Shown here: in pieces, positions 17,789-28,000 of the stretch | How the letters are laid out: the number at the start of each line of letters is the position of its first letter | How positions within the stretch are numbered: position 1 is the stretch's first letter | The notes under the pieces: generated by a model | What the model was told of the DNA's origin: nothing | Database searches by the model: none | The model's input: the letters and a program-made list of their open reading frames with translations, nothing else | Position numbers and translations under genes: made by a program | From: Holophagales bacterium | GTDB taxonomy: Bacteria > Acidobacteriota > Thermoanaerobaculia > UBA5066 | Reading direction: 5' to 3' | Assembly: GCA_016714815.1 (NCBI GenBank) | Contig: JADKBZ010000003.1 | Span: 124,001 to 188,000, forward strand | Length of the DNA: 64,000 nucleotides

Positions 17789-20700
17789 TCAGCGGTAGTA
17801 GCCGCTGACGTCGACGATGAGGTCCACCGTGCCGCTCTCCTGGCGGCTCGCGATCGACAGGAGCCCTCCGACGAGCCCGACCGTGGCGTTGTTGGCACGC
17901 GTCTTCCCGACGGCGAAGAAGACGGTGTCCGTGGGCGGCGTCAGCCCCGTCCCCGGGTAGAGGGTGACGCTCCCGCCGGTCGTCGGGTTCGTCACAGTGA
18001 CGTTGACCGCCACGGCCGACGCACCGACGGGAACGCCGCAGCGGCCGGCCATCTCGAAGGCGCGCACGGCACCCGCGTCGAGGGCGGGGCCGCTCCACGG
18101 GCTCGTCCCGCTGCGCGTGTCGACGACCCGGCAGGGGGCGAGCGGGAAGAACCTCGTTCCCGCGGACGACAGGAAGGACGCGGAGACGTGCCGGGTCGCG
18201 TCCATCGTCAGCGTGCAGGGACCGATTCCGAAACAGCCTTCGCCGACCCATCCCGCGAAACGGGATCCGGCGGCAGGAGTCGCCGTCAACGTGACCTGCG
18301 AGCCGCCCGGGAATCCTTCGGAGCAGACGTCGCCGCAGTCGATTCCGGCGGGCTGGGACGAGACGGTTCCCGCTCCGGCGCCGTCCTTCGAGACGCTCAG
18401 GCTCTGTCCCGTTCCCGGTACGACGACGACGGTCGTCGTGCTCGTCCCGGAACTGCACCCTCCAACGATGAGGCTCACGCTGTAGTCGCCCGCCTTCGCC
18501 ATCGTCGCGTTCGGAATCGTCGGGCTCTGCACCGCGGAGGTGAAGCCATTCGGACCCGTCCAGAGGTAGGTCGCCGCTTCGACCGTCGAGGCGGTGAGCC
18601 GGATCGTCCAGCCGGTCGGGAAGGGACCCAGGTTTCCGGCCGTCGGCGGCGCGACCGCCGCGCAGGTCGTCCCGAAGACCCAGAGGTCGTTCAAGGATCC
18701 CGAGACGCCGACGGAGTCGAAGCCATCGCCGCCGAAGAGCCAGAGGTTCCCGCTCGTGTCCGTCCACGGGATGGATTCGAACCTCGCCCCGGGAACGTTC
18801 CCGGGCGCCCCGACGCCCTTCGCCCCGTAACTTCCGGACTGATTCGGGCCGGCGGACCCGCTCACCCAGGTCCAGTTCGTCCCGTCCCACTTCCAGAGGT
18901 CGTTGTAGGACGGCGGGCCGCCGTACCAGGACTCTTTGGCGCCTCCGAAGAGCCAGAGACTCCCGGCGGCGTCCGTCCAGGTGACGGCCCCGGCTCTCGC
19001 CCGCGGGACGTTCGTCGGGGCCGCCACGCCCTTCGTCCCGTAGGAGCCGGGGTCGCCGACGACATTGGCCCCGCTCATCCAGGTCCAGTTCGTCCCGTCC
19101 CACCTCCAGAGGTCGTTGAAGCCCCCGTACCCGCCTCTGCTGTAGCCGCTGCCGCCGAAGAGCCAGAGGTTCCCGACGGAATCGGTCCACGACACGGAAC
19201 CGAAACGCGCGCCGGGGACATTCTCTGGCGCCGGGACCCCCTTCGTTCCATACACGCCCTCCTGGAGGGCGTAGGTCGCCCCGCTCATCCAGGTCCAGTT
19301 CGTCCCGTCCCACTTCCAGAGGTCGTTGCCACCGACCTCCAGGCCAGTGCCCCTGCCTCCGAAGAGCCAGAGGTTCCCGTTCCCGTCCGTCCAGGAGGTG
19401 GCGTCCACCCTGGCTCCCGGCACGTTCTCCGGCGCCGGGACGCCCTTCGTCCCGTAAGTTCCGGTCTGACCCGACGCGTCCGACCCGCTCACCCACGTCC
19501 AGTTCGTCCCGTCCCACTTCCAGAGGTCGTTGCGATACCCCTCGCCTTCGCCGCCAAAGAGCCAGAGGTTCCCGTTCCCGTCCGCCCACGAGACCGAGCC
19601 GTGCCGCGCCCCGGGCACGTTCGTCGGTGCCGGCACGCCCTTCGTCCCGTAGGTCCCGGTTTGATTCGGCACGTTCGATCCGCTCAACCAGGTCCAGTTC
19701 GTCCCGTCCCATCGCCAGAGGTCATTGAGGGAGAAGTAGGCCGAGCTGTAGTACTCGTAGTGGTATTGGGACTGATCGAGCCCGCCCGTCCCGTCGTAGC
19801 CCTGGCCACCAAAGAGCCACAAGGCTCCGCTCGGACTCCTCGACGAAGTCGAGTCGGACCTCGCCCCGGGGACGTTCCCCGGCGCCGGGACGCCCTTCGT
19901 TCCGTAGGTGGCCGTCCTTGCGTCGCCGTTCGACCCACTCATCCAGGTCCAGTTCGTCCCGTCCCACTTCCAGAGGTCGTTGAGGCTGTTGTCTCCGACC
20001 GCGGTTTTCCCCGCGCCCCCAAAAAGCCAGAGGTTTCCGCTCGCGTCCCTCCACGGGACCGAGCCGCTCCTCGCCCCCGGGACGTTCCCCGGGGCCGCGA
20101 CGCCCTTCGTTCCGTACGTGCCTGGCTGTTCCGTCGATTCCGACCCGCTGATCCAGGTCCAGTTCGTCCCGTCCCACTTCCAGAGATCGTTGAAGCTGCC
20201 CGTTTCGGCCGCATCGGAGTCGTAGAGCATTCCCCCGGAGAGCCAGAAACTGCCGGCCGGGTCCGTCCACGAAACCGACCCCTGCCTTCCTCCCGGGACG
20301 TTGGCCGGCGCCGGGACGCCCTTCGTACCGTACGTTCCGGGCTGGCCCAACGCATCCGATCCGCTCACCCAGGTCCAGTTCGTTCCGTCCCACTTCCAGA
20401 GGTCGTTGAGGTATCCGCCCCATTCCGTGGCGGATACGCCCACGCCCCCGAAGAGCCAGAGACTCCCGCTCGCGTCCTTCCACGAAACCGACTGCGCCCT
20501 GCCCCCTGGGACGTTCTCCGGTGCCGCCACGCCCTTCGTCCCGTACGTTCCATACGCGCTCCACACCTGCGAACCGCCCATCCAGGCCCAGTTCGTTCCG
20601 TCCCATCTCCACAGGTCGTTTAAGTAGCCTCCATAGCACATCCCCCAGGGGTCACAGTCGTGCATCTCGCCGCCGAAGAGCCACAGGTTCCCGCTCGCGT

Positions 20701-21406
20701 CGATCCACGAGACCGAGTTCGCCCTCGCTCCCGGGATGTTCCCCGGGGCCGGTACTCCCATTTCTCCGAAGACGCTGCCCTGACCGATCGATCCGCCCAT
20801 CCAGGTCCAGTTCGTCCCATCCCACTTCCAGAGTTCGTTGAAATAGATGGCGAGTCCGTTTCCGAAGTACCGGGTGCCTCCGAAGAGCCAGAGATTCCCA
20901 CTGGCGTCCGTCCAGGAGACGGAACCCTCCCTGGAGCCCGGGACGTTGCCCGGTGCTCCGACACCCTGCGTTCCCCAGACTCCGTTCTGGTCTGCCGCTT
21001 TCGACCCGCTCACCCAGGTCCAGTTCGTCCCGTCCCACTTCCAGAGGTCGTTGAGAGCGCCGAACGTCGCTTCGGCATAACCCTGGCCTCCGAAGAGCCA
21101 GAAGCTCCCGCCGGCGTCCGTCCACGAGGCGGAGCCATTCCTGGCGCCCGGGACGTTCCCCGGCGCTCCGACCCCTGTCGTCCCGTAGACGCCATAGAGG
21201 TGGGCCTCGGCGGCCCGGTTCGACCCGCCTTCCCAGGTCCACTGGCCGCCGACGGGGGCCGGGTCCCGAGGAGAAAGCGGGGCGCGCGCGCCAGCGGCGA
21301 GCGGCGATGCGACGAGGAGGCAGCATGAAAGCAGACCCGAACAGGCCGCTATCGACCTCCGGACCAGGGCCGCTACGAAAGCCAGGAGCGGTTTCGGTTT
21401 CGACAT
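17789..21406 (-). CDS. Kelch-repeat secreted protein B with C-terminal DVSGYYR domain
   Basis: An intact 1205-residue secreted protein of unknown function. Order: signal peptide (about 1-40, SGLLSCCLLVASPLAAGARA); 12 kelch-like modules (about 53-910), probably folding as beta-propellers; an Ig/PKD-like domain (YLWTGPNGFTSAVQ, IPNATMAKAGDYSVSLIV); an InlB B-repeat-like domain with four Cys (DCGDVCSEGF, GCFGIGPCTLTMD); and a C-terminal domain starting FFPLAPCRVVDTR. The ATG at 21406 has GGAG about 10 bases upstream. Gene A follows after 50 bases, so they are probably co-transcribed. Kelch propellers bind proteins or glycans; extracellular adhesion or binding is a guess. Confidence 0.82.
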   Translation of the reverse strand: MSKPKPLLAFVAALVRRSIAACSGLLSCCLLVASPLAAGARAPLSPRDPAPVGGQWTWEGGSNRAAEAHLYGVYGTTGVGAPGNVPGARNGSASWTDAGGSFWLFGGQGYAEATFGALNDLWKWDGTNWTWVSGSKAADQNGVWGTQGVGAPGNVPGSREGSVSWTDASGNLWLFGGTRYFGNGLAIYFNELWKWDGTNWTWMGGSIGQGSVFGEMGVPAPGNIPGARANSVSWIDASGNLWLFGGEMHDCDPWGMCYGGYLNDLWRWDGTNWAWMGGSQVWSAYGTYGTKGVAAPENVPGGRAQSVSWKDASGSLWLFGGVGVSATEWGGYLNDLWKWDGTNWTWVSGSDALGQPGTYGTKGVPAPANVPGGRQGSVSWTDPAGSFWLSGGMLYDSDAAETGSFNDLWKWDGTNWTWISGSESTEQPGTYGTKGVAAPGNVPGARSGSVPWRDASGNLWLFGGAGKTAVGDNSLNDLWKWDGTNWTWMSGSNGDARTATYGTKGVPAPGNVPGARSDSTSSRSPSGALWLFGGQGYDGTGGLDQSQYHYEYYSSAYFSLNDLWRWDGTNWTWLSGSNVPNQTGTYGTKGVPAPTNVPGARHGSVSWADGNGNLWLFGGEGEGYRNDLWKWDGTNWTWVSGSDASGQTGTYGTKGVPAPENVPGARVDATSWTDGNGNLWLFGGRGTGLEVGGNDLWKWDGTNWTWMSGATYALQEGVYGTKGVPAPENVPGARFGSVSWTDSVGNLWLFGGSGYSRGGYGGFNDLWRWDGTNWTWMSGANVVGDPGSYGTKGVAAPTNVPRARAGAVTWTDAAGSLWLFGGAKESWYGGPPSYNDLWKWDGTNWTWVSGSAGPNQSGSYGAKGVGAPGNVPGARFESIPWTDTSGNLWLFGGDGFDSVGVSGSLNDLWVFGTTCAAVAPPTAGNLGPFPTGWTIRLTASTVEAATYLWTGPNGFTSAVQSPTIPNATMAKAGDYSVSLIVGGCSSGTSTTTVVVVPGTGQSLSVSKDGAGAGTVSSQPAGIDCGDVCSEGFPGGSQVTLTATPAAGSRFAGWVGEGCFGIGPCTLTMDATRHVSASFLSSAGTRFFPLAPCRVVDTRSGTSPWSGPALDAGAVRAFEMAGRCGVPVGASAVAVNVTVTNPTTGGSVTLYPGTGLTPPTDTVFFAVGKTRANNATVGLVGGLLSIASRQESGTVDLIVDVSGYYR
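18675..21250 (-). repeat. Kelch-like repeat array of gene B (12 modules)
   Basis: The same module architecture as gene A, with matching order of variant modules (for example WAWMGGS in module 3 and WTWISGSES in module 5). This shows that the whole array was duplicated together with the gene rather than expanded independently. Confidence 0.8.
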
Positions 21407-21614
21407 CCGGAGGTCTCCTGTGCCTGAATGCGATTCGCGTCGACTGTAGTGTCCTGCTGGGAGTGGATCCCACGCGCCGCCATTATGCTCAGCGCGTCCG
21501 TAAGATCCTCGGGACTCCCGGGCGAATCGGCGCCCCCCGGATCCGGGCGCGTCCGTCCGCCCGGCTCCGCCCGGCCGGGAACTTTCGTCGGCGGCGCCGT
21601 GTCTCACCCCGTCG

Positions 21615-24600
21615 ATGAAACACGCCCTCCTCCTGCTCGGAGCCCCCCTGGCCCTCTCGGCCTTCCTCGTTTCCGGTCGCCCGGAGGCCGGGTCCGCGAC
21701 CGCCTCGGTGAAGCCGGTGAAGCCGGCGACTCCGAGCACTCCCGCGACCGCGATCGCCCGGAAGGCTCCTGCGGAAGAGCAGGCCCCGACGCCTCCTCTC
21801 CGCCTCTCCGACCCCGACGGCCAGGAGATGCGGCTCGAGGGGCTCTCGGCGCGGGCCGCGGTCCACGGGATGCTCTCGCTCACCGAGCTCGAGCTGACGT
21901 TTCGCAACCCCCACCCGCGGCGGATGGAAGGGCGCTTCACCTGCGACCTTCCGCCGGGAGCCGCGATCAGCCGCTTCGCCAAGGAGGTGAACGGCCGGCT
22001 GATGGAGGGCGAGGTCGTCGAGCGACTGCGCGCCAACCGCGTCTACGACGAGATCCTCCACCAGATGAGGGACCCCGCGCTCCTCGAGCAGGACCAGGGG
22101 AACCGCTTCTCGGCCCGGGTCTTCCCGATCGAAGCGAACGCGACCGTCCGCCTCGTCCTCTCCTGGAGCCGCCTCCTCCCGCTCGAGGAGGGGCGCCGGA
22201 CCTACACGCTGCCGCTCCGCGGCCTCCCGACGATGGAGCGCTTCACGTTCCACGCGCTCCTCGCCCCGCTCCCGGGCGAGGCGGCCGAGCAGCGGGGCAC
22301 GACGGAGGGGACGACGCTCCCGGCCGGCGCCCGGCACGGCTCGGTCGAGACCGTCGACATGGACGAGGTCCGGTTCACGCCGAAGGACGACGTCGTGATC
22401 TCGTGGCGGCGCGCCCCGGGCGCGCCCGCGGTCGACACGCTCGTCGCGGGAGACTTCGCCCTCGCCGCCTTCCACCCGTCCCTCCCGAAGCCGGCCCCGG
22501 ACTCGAAAGCCGCCTGGCTCTTCTTCGTCGACACCTCCGCATCCTCGGCGCAGGCGCGCCTCGAGAGGATCGCCGCGCTCGAAGCTCTCCTCGCCTCCCT
22601 TCCGAAGGACGACGCGGTCGAGATCCACGCCTTCGACCAGGTCGTCGAACCTCTCGGCCGCGCCACCGCCGCCTCCTGGGCCGGTCGCCTGCGTCCCGCC
22701 CTCGAGTCGCGCGCCTTCCTCGGCGGAACGGACCTCGCCGCCGCGCTCGACGCGCTCGCGGCCGCGGCGGGCCGCGCGCCCGGGACGCGCGCCGTCCTCG
22801 TGAGCGACGGCGTGGCGACGCTCGGAACGACCGAAGGCTCCGACCTCCTCGCCGCCGCCGGAAGGCTCCCGAAGGGAACGCCGCTCCACGCCCTCGTCTT
22901 CGGCAACCGGCAGGACGCGGAGACGCTCGAAGCGCTCACACGCGGGCGCGGCCGGGTCGTGTCGCTCCCGTTCGCCGCGAATCTCGCCGCCGCCGCCAGA
23001 GACGCCGCCGCCGCGCTCCGGAGGCCGCTCGGCGTCGAGCTGACGGTGGAGGCCGCCGACGCCGAGTGGTCGTTCCCCTCCCGCTTCGCGGATGTCGCGA
23101 GCGGGAGCGAGCTGATCGTCCTCTCGCGCCTGAAGCCGGGAGCCGAGCCGTCCGCGCGCCTCCTCTCGGGCCGCCGCGAGCTCCTCCGGACCGCACAGGC
23201 GACGCCGCTCTCTTCCGCCGCCTTCGGACCGCTCCTGGCGAGGGAGGCGTGGCGCGCATACCTCGCCCACCTCGCCGAGCGCGAACGGACCGAGCCGTCC
23301 CCGGCCGTCCGCGAGGCGCTCGCGACCGAGCAGGTCCGGGTGAGCGTCGATAGGCGGATCCTCGTCCCCCGCACGACCCTCCTCGTCCTCGAGAGCGAGG
23401 AGGACTACCGCCGCTTCGGCCTCGACCGCCGCTCGCTCGGCGAGATCCTCACCGTCGGCGCGACGGGAATCGAGAGAGCCGACCGCGCGCCGGTCGCCGT
23501 CTCGGTCTCGCGCGAGCGGCAGGAGCCGGTGAAGAGGGATGCGGCGGCGAACCGCGACGGCAGGGCCGAGCTGGCGCTGCCGAAGCCGAACGAGCCGGTG
23601 GACGACGCGAAGGAGACCGGCGCAAAGGACGGTTTCGCCGGAGGCGTGGCGGGAGGAATCGAGGAACGCATCGAGCAGGAGGTCGCGCGCGGTGCCGCAA
23701 GCGGGGCCGCGGGGAGCTTCGAAGCGAAGGCCGAGGGAACGGTCGCGGCGATCCAGCCCGTCGTCCTTGCCGGAGACTTCCCTGTCGCGGCAGACGGTGA
23801 GCGGGCCAGCGGTGGCGCGGGAAGCGCGCTTGGCGGACCTCCGCTGAGCTTTCTCGGCGACGTCGCTGCCGCTCCGCCCGAGGCTTCCCGACCGGTCGCC
23901 TCGGCCTCCGCCCCGATGCCCGCGATCGCGTCCCCGCCGGCAACGACGAGGCGGGTCCCGGTCCCCATCACCTCCCGGCTCGCGCCCGACTGGACCCGTC
24001 CCGTCGTTCCGACCGCGGAGGAGGTCGCCCGTCTCGACCGCGAGGTCGAAGCGAGCCCGCTCTCCCGCGAGGGGTGGAACCGGCTCTCGGAGGCGTTCGC
24101 CGCCCGCAAGGAGTGGAAGAAGCTCCTCGACCTCGCCCGGCGCTGGCAGGACTACGACCCAGAGAATCCGCAGGTCTACGAGTGCTGGGGAGAGGCGGCG
24201 CTCGCGCTCGGCCGCACCGTCGAGGCCCGGCGCGCCTTCGGCTCGCTCGCCGAGGTCGCACCCGGCAAGCCCGAGCTCCTCCAGCGCGCCGGTCTCCTCC
24301 TCTTCCGCGCCGGCGCGGCCCGGCTCGCCGAGGCGCCGCTCCGGCAGGCGCTGAAGATCCGGCCCGACCGCGCCAACGCCTCCCGCCACCTCGCCCTCGT
24401 CCTCTGGCAGACCGGGCGATACGCGGACGCCGCGCGCGTTCTCGAGGAGGCGTCCGCCCGCGACTACCCCGGCTGGTACCGCAACGTCCGTCGCGTCCTC
24501 CTCGAGGAGCTCGGCCTCGTCTACCGCGGCTGGATCGCCCACGTCCCCGGAAAGCGGACCGAGATAGAGCGGCGCGCCCGCGAGCGGGGCGTCGACCTGG

Positions 24601-24992
24601 CGCGGCGCGACGCGCTCCGCGTCACCCTCGCCTGGGAGACCGACGCCAACGACGTCGACCTCCACGTCGTCGACCCGTCGGGAGAGGAGTGCTACTACGG
24701 CCACCTCCGGAACGAGTCGGGCCTCGAGCTCTACGAGGACGTCACCCAGGGGCTCGGCCCCGAGGTGATCCGGACCTCGAAGGCCCGCCCGGGCGTCCAC
24801 AGCGTCGGCGTCAACTACTTCGCGGCCGGGCCGATGGGCGTGGCGCGCGGGATCCTCGTCGTGACGCGCGACGACGGCCGCGATGGGGCGGCGCCTTCGG
24901 TCGAGATCCTCCCCTTCCGCCTCGTCCCCGAAGGGCGCGACCTGAAGCTACTCGCGAGAGTAGAGGCGGACGGACGCCGCGGGCAGAGCTGA
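21615..24992 (+). CDS. VIT/VWA-domain protein with TPR and DUF2135 (YfaP-like) C-terminus
   Basis: A 1125-residue exported protein: signal peptide (MKHALLLLGAPLALSAFLVS); a VIT domain (about 60-200, with FTCDLPPGAAISRF and NRVYDEILHQMRDPALLEQ); a VWA domain (about 290-450, LFFVDTSASS in place of the classical DxSxS, later GGTDLAAALDAL); a Gly/Glu-rich linker; TPR-like helices (about 820-960); and a C-terminal DUF2135 domain (VTLAWETDANDVDLHVVDPSGEECYYG). VIT-VWA proteins act in protein complexes at the cell surface or periplasm; the substrate is unknown. It is the only rightward gene inside the leftward kelch array. Confidence 0.82.
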   Translation: MKHALLLLGAPLALSAFLVSGRPEAGSATASVKPVKPATPSTPATAIARKAPAEEQAPTPPLRLSDPDGQEMRLEGLSARAAVHGMLSLTELELTFRNPHPRRMEGRFTCDLPPGAAISRFAKEVNGRLMEGEVVERLRANRVYDEILHQMRDPALLEQDQGNRFSARVFPIEANATVRLVLSWSRLLPLEEGRRTYTLPLRGLPTMERFTFHALLAPLPGEAAEQRGTTEGTTLPAGARHGSVETVDMDEVRFTPKDDVVISWRRAPGAPAVDTLVAGDFALAAFHPSLPKPAPDSKAAWLFFVDTSASSAQARLERIAALEALLASLPKDDAVEIHAFDQVVEPLGRATAASWAGRLRPALESRAFLGGTDLAAALDALAAAAGRAPGTRAVLVSDGVATLGTTEGSDLLAAAGRLPKGTPLHALVFGNRQDAETLEALTRGRGRVVSLPFAANLAAAARDAAAALRRPLGVELTVEAADAEWSFPSRFADVASGSELIVLSRLKPGAEPSARLLSGRRELLRTAQATPLSSAAFGPLLAREAWRAYLAHLAERERTEPSPAVREALATEQVRVSVDRRILVPRTTLLVLESEEDYRRFGLDRRSLGEILTVGATGIERADRAPVAVSVSRERQEPVKRDAAANRDGRAELALPKPNEPVDDAKETGAKDGFAGGVAGGIEERIEQEVARGAASGAAGSFEAKAEGTVAAIQPVVLAGDFPVAADGERASGGAGSALGGPPLSFLGDVAAAPPEASRPVASASAPMPAIASPPATTRRVPVPITSRLAPDWTRPVVPTAEEVARLDREVEASPLSREGWNRLSEAFAARKEWKKLLDLARRWQDYDPENPQVYECWGEAALALGRTVEARRAFGSLAEVAPGKPELLQRAGLLLFRAGAARLAEAPLRQALKIRPDRANASRHLALVLWQTGRYADAARVLEEASARDYPGWYRNVRRVLLEELGLVYRGWIAHVPGKRTEIERRARERGVDLARRDALRVTLAWETDANDVDLHVVDPSGEECYYGHLRNESGLELYEDVTQGLGPEVIRTSKARPGVHSVGVNYFAAGPMGVARGILVVTRDDGRDGAAPSVEILPFRLVPEGRDLKLLARVEADGRRGQS

Positions 24993-24998
24993 GGGCCT

Positions 24999-25036
24999 TC
25001 GTCGCCGACCGTGGCAGCCGCCGCGGTCGGCGACGA
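24999..25036. terminator. Bidirectional terminator-like hairpin after the VIT/VWA gene
   Basis: TCGTCGCCGACCG and its exact complement, CGGTCGGCGACGA, separated by 12 bases, lie between two convergent stop codons. The 13-bp stem is strong but has no T-run. Confidence 0.55.
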
Positions 25037-25043
25037 GGCGCCT

Positions 25044-28000
25044 CTACCGGTAGTAACCGCTCACGTCGATGATGAGGTCCACCGTGCCGGTCGCCTGACG
25101 GTCCAGCACCGACAGGAGGCCGTATTGGAGACTCATCGTGATGTTGTTGGCGCGGGTCCTTCCCGCCGCGAAGAAGATCGTCTCGGTCTCGGGCACCAGC
25201 CAGGTCCCGGGGTAGATCGTGAGACTCCCGGCTGAGGTCGGGTTCGTGACGGTGACGTTCAGCGCCACGGCCGCCGCGTCGAATGGCACGCCGCACTCGT
25301 TCCTGACCCCGAAGTCGCGTAGTTCCCCGGCGGAAAGTGCTGGACCACCCAGCGGCCCCGTCGCGTTCCGGGTGTCGACGACACGGCAGGGGGTGAGCGG
25401 GTGGAAGCCAGCGCCTCCCTCCGGCTGGAACATCGCGTCGACGGACCTGGCCCCGTCCATCAGGACGGCACAGGGGTCCGTCCCGAAGCAACCGCCGCCG
25501 GTCCAGCCCGCGAAGCGTGATCCCGGGCTGGGAGTGGCCGTCAACGTGACGCGGGAATCACTCGCGAACGGAAAGACGGACGTGAGCGGGAAGTCGATGC
25601 CCAACGGGATGGAGACGACGCGCCCGGAGCCCGCGCCGCTTCCGAAGACGGAGAGGTTCCGCCCGGGTGCGACGACCACGACCGTGGTACCCGGCTCCGA
25701 GCGGCACCCGCCGACGATGATCGTGACGCTGTAGGAGCCGGCCATCTCCATCGTCGCGTGCGGAATCGTCGGGTTCTGCTGGGTGGATGCGAAGCCGTTC
25801 GGACCCGTCCAGAGGTAGGTGGCGCCCACGATCGTCTGGGCGGTGAGCCTGATGGTTCCTCCCGTGCCGAAGGGCCCCTCGTTGCCGGCGGTCGGCGTCT
25901 CGACCGTCGAGCAGGTCGTCCCGAAGACCCACAGGTCGTTCAGAGTCCCAGAGACGCCGCCAGCTGCGCGGCCATAACCTCCGAAGGTCCAGAGGTTCCC
26001 AACCGGATCCGCCCAGGAGACGGAGGACGACCTTCCCCCGGGTGCGTTTCCCGGCGCCGCCGCTCCTTTCGTCCCGTAGATCCCGTCCTGGCCGTCGGAG
26101 TTCGACCCGCTCACCCAGGTCCAGGTCGTTCCGTCCCACTTCCACAATTCGTTTCGTTGGCTGACGGCGGTGGCATCTGTCTCCCCCCCGAAGAGCCAGA
26201 AGTTGCCGCTCAGGTCGGTCCAGGCGACGGAACCCTGCCGCCCACCCGGAACGTTCCCGGGCGCCGCGACACCCTTTATTCCGTACGACGCATACGGAAT
26301 CGAGCTCGACCCGCTGACCCAGGTCCAGTTCGTTCCGTCCCATCTCCAGAGGTCGTTGAGTCGGCCCTGAATGTCTGCCGAGTTGCCTTGTCCGCCGAAG
26401 AGCCAGAGTCCTCCGGAGGCGTCTTTCCACGAGACGGACCCGTATCTCGCCCCAGGGACGTTCCCGGGCGCCGCGACCCCCTTCGTGCCGTAGGTGCCGT
26501 ACTGACCCGCCCGGTCTGACCCGCTCACCCAGGTCCAGTTGGTTCCGTCCCACTTCCACAGGTCGTTGAGACGCCCCTGGCTGTTCGCCGCAAAGCCTGC
26601 CCCCCCGAAGAGCCAGAAATCCCCGCTCGCGTCCGTCCACGAGACGGATCCGAACCTCGCACCCGGGACGTTGCCAGGCGCCGCCACGCCCTTCGTGCCA
26701 TAAGTCCCGGTCTGGTTCGGGGCATCCGCCCCGCTGATCCAGGCCCAGTTCGTTCCATCCCACTTCCACAGGTCGTTGAAAGACGGGCTGTCCACACTCG
26801 GCGTATCCATGCCCTGGCCACCGAAGAGCCACAAGTTGCCGCTCGCGTCCGTCCACGAGACGGGCATCTTTCTCGCTCCGGGAACGTTCGCCGGCGCCGG
26901 CACACCCTTCGTCCCGTAAGACCCTGCCTGGGAGCACTCGCTCGACCCGCTCACCCAGGTCCAGTTCGTCCCGTCCCACCGCCAGAGATCGTTGAGGAAC
27001 CCGTCGCCGGTCGCGGAAAAGCCATACCCCCCGAAGAGCCAGAAGGTCCCGACCGCATCCGTCCAGGAGACGGAAGCCGACCTCGCTCCCGGGAGATTCT
27101 TCGGCGAGGCCACACCCTTGATCCCGTAGGCCCCGGCCTCGAACAACCTCATCGGGCCGCTCACCCAGGTCCAGTTCGTCCCATCCCACCTCCACAGGTC
27201 GTGGAGAAGACCCTGGCCTTCGGATCCGAAAACGGAAGTGTCCCTGCTGGCGCCTCCGAAGAGCCAGAAGAACCCGCCGGCGTCGACCCACGATACGGCG
27301 CTGCTTCTCGCCCCCGGCACGTTCCCCGGCGCCGCCACTCCCTTCGAACCGTAGATCCCGTTCTGGTTCATCTCGTTCGACCCGCTCACCCAGGTCCAGT
27401 TCGTCCCGTCCCACTTCCAGAGATCGTTGAGATACCCGGCTCCTTGTCCCAAGGGGCAAAGACCACCGAAGAGCCAGAAGTTCCCACTCGCGTCCGTCCA
27501 CGAGACGGCACGAGACCTGGCCCCGGGGACGTTTTCGGGTGCCGCGATCCCTTTCGTACCGTAGGTTCCCGCCTGGCCGGCCTCGGCCGAACCGCCGACC
27601 CAGGTCCAGTTCGTTCCGTCCCACTTCCAGAGGTCGTTGAGGTATCCGCTGCTCGTCGCCGCGCGCCCGTAGCCACCGAACAGCCAGAGATTTCCGCCGG
27701 CATCCGTCCAGGACTGAGCCTGGGCTCTCGCCCCCGGCACGTTGCCCGGCGCCGCCACCCCCTTCGTGCCGTACGTCCCCGCCTGATTCCCGACCTCCGA
27801 GCCGCTCACCCAGGTCCAGTTCGACCCGTCCCACTTCCAGAGATCGTTGAAGTACTGCGAGGCGCTGCCGCCAAAGAGCCAGAGGTTCCCTCCCGCGTCC
27901 TTCCACGACACCGGGTTGCACCTCGCCCCCGGCACATTGCCCGGACCCGGCACGCCCTTCGTCCCGTAGACCCCTGGCTGATTCGGTTCGTTCGACCCGC

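Noticed and set aside
13938..19712. A continuous minus-strand open frame of about 1924 codons spanning amn and both kelch genes A and B
   Set aside because: Only its middle part (from the ATG at 17738) is real kelch coding. The flanks are Arg/Glu-rich antisense or out-of-frame readings of other genes, and after the frameshift near 15125 it no longer encodes the family domains.
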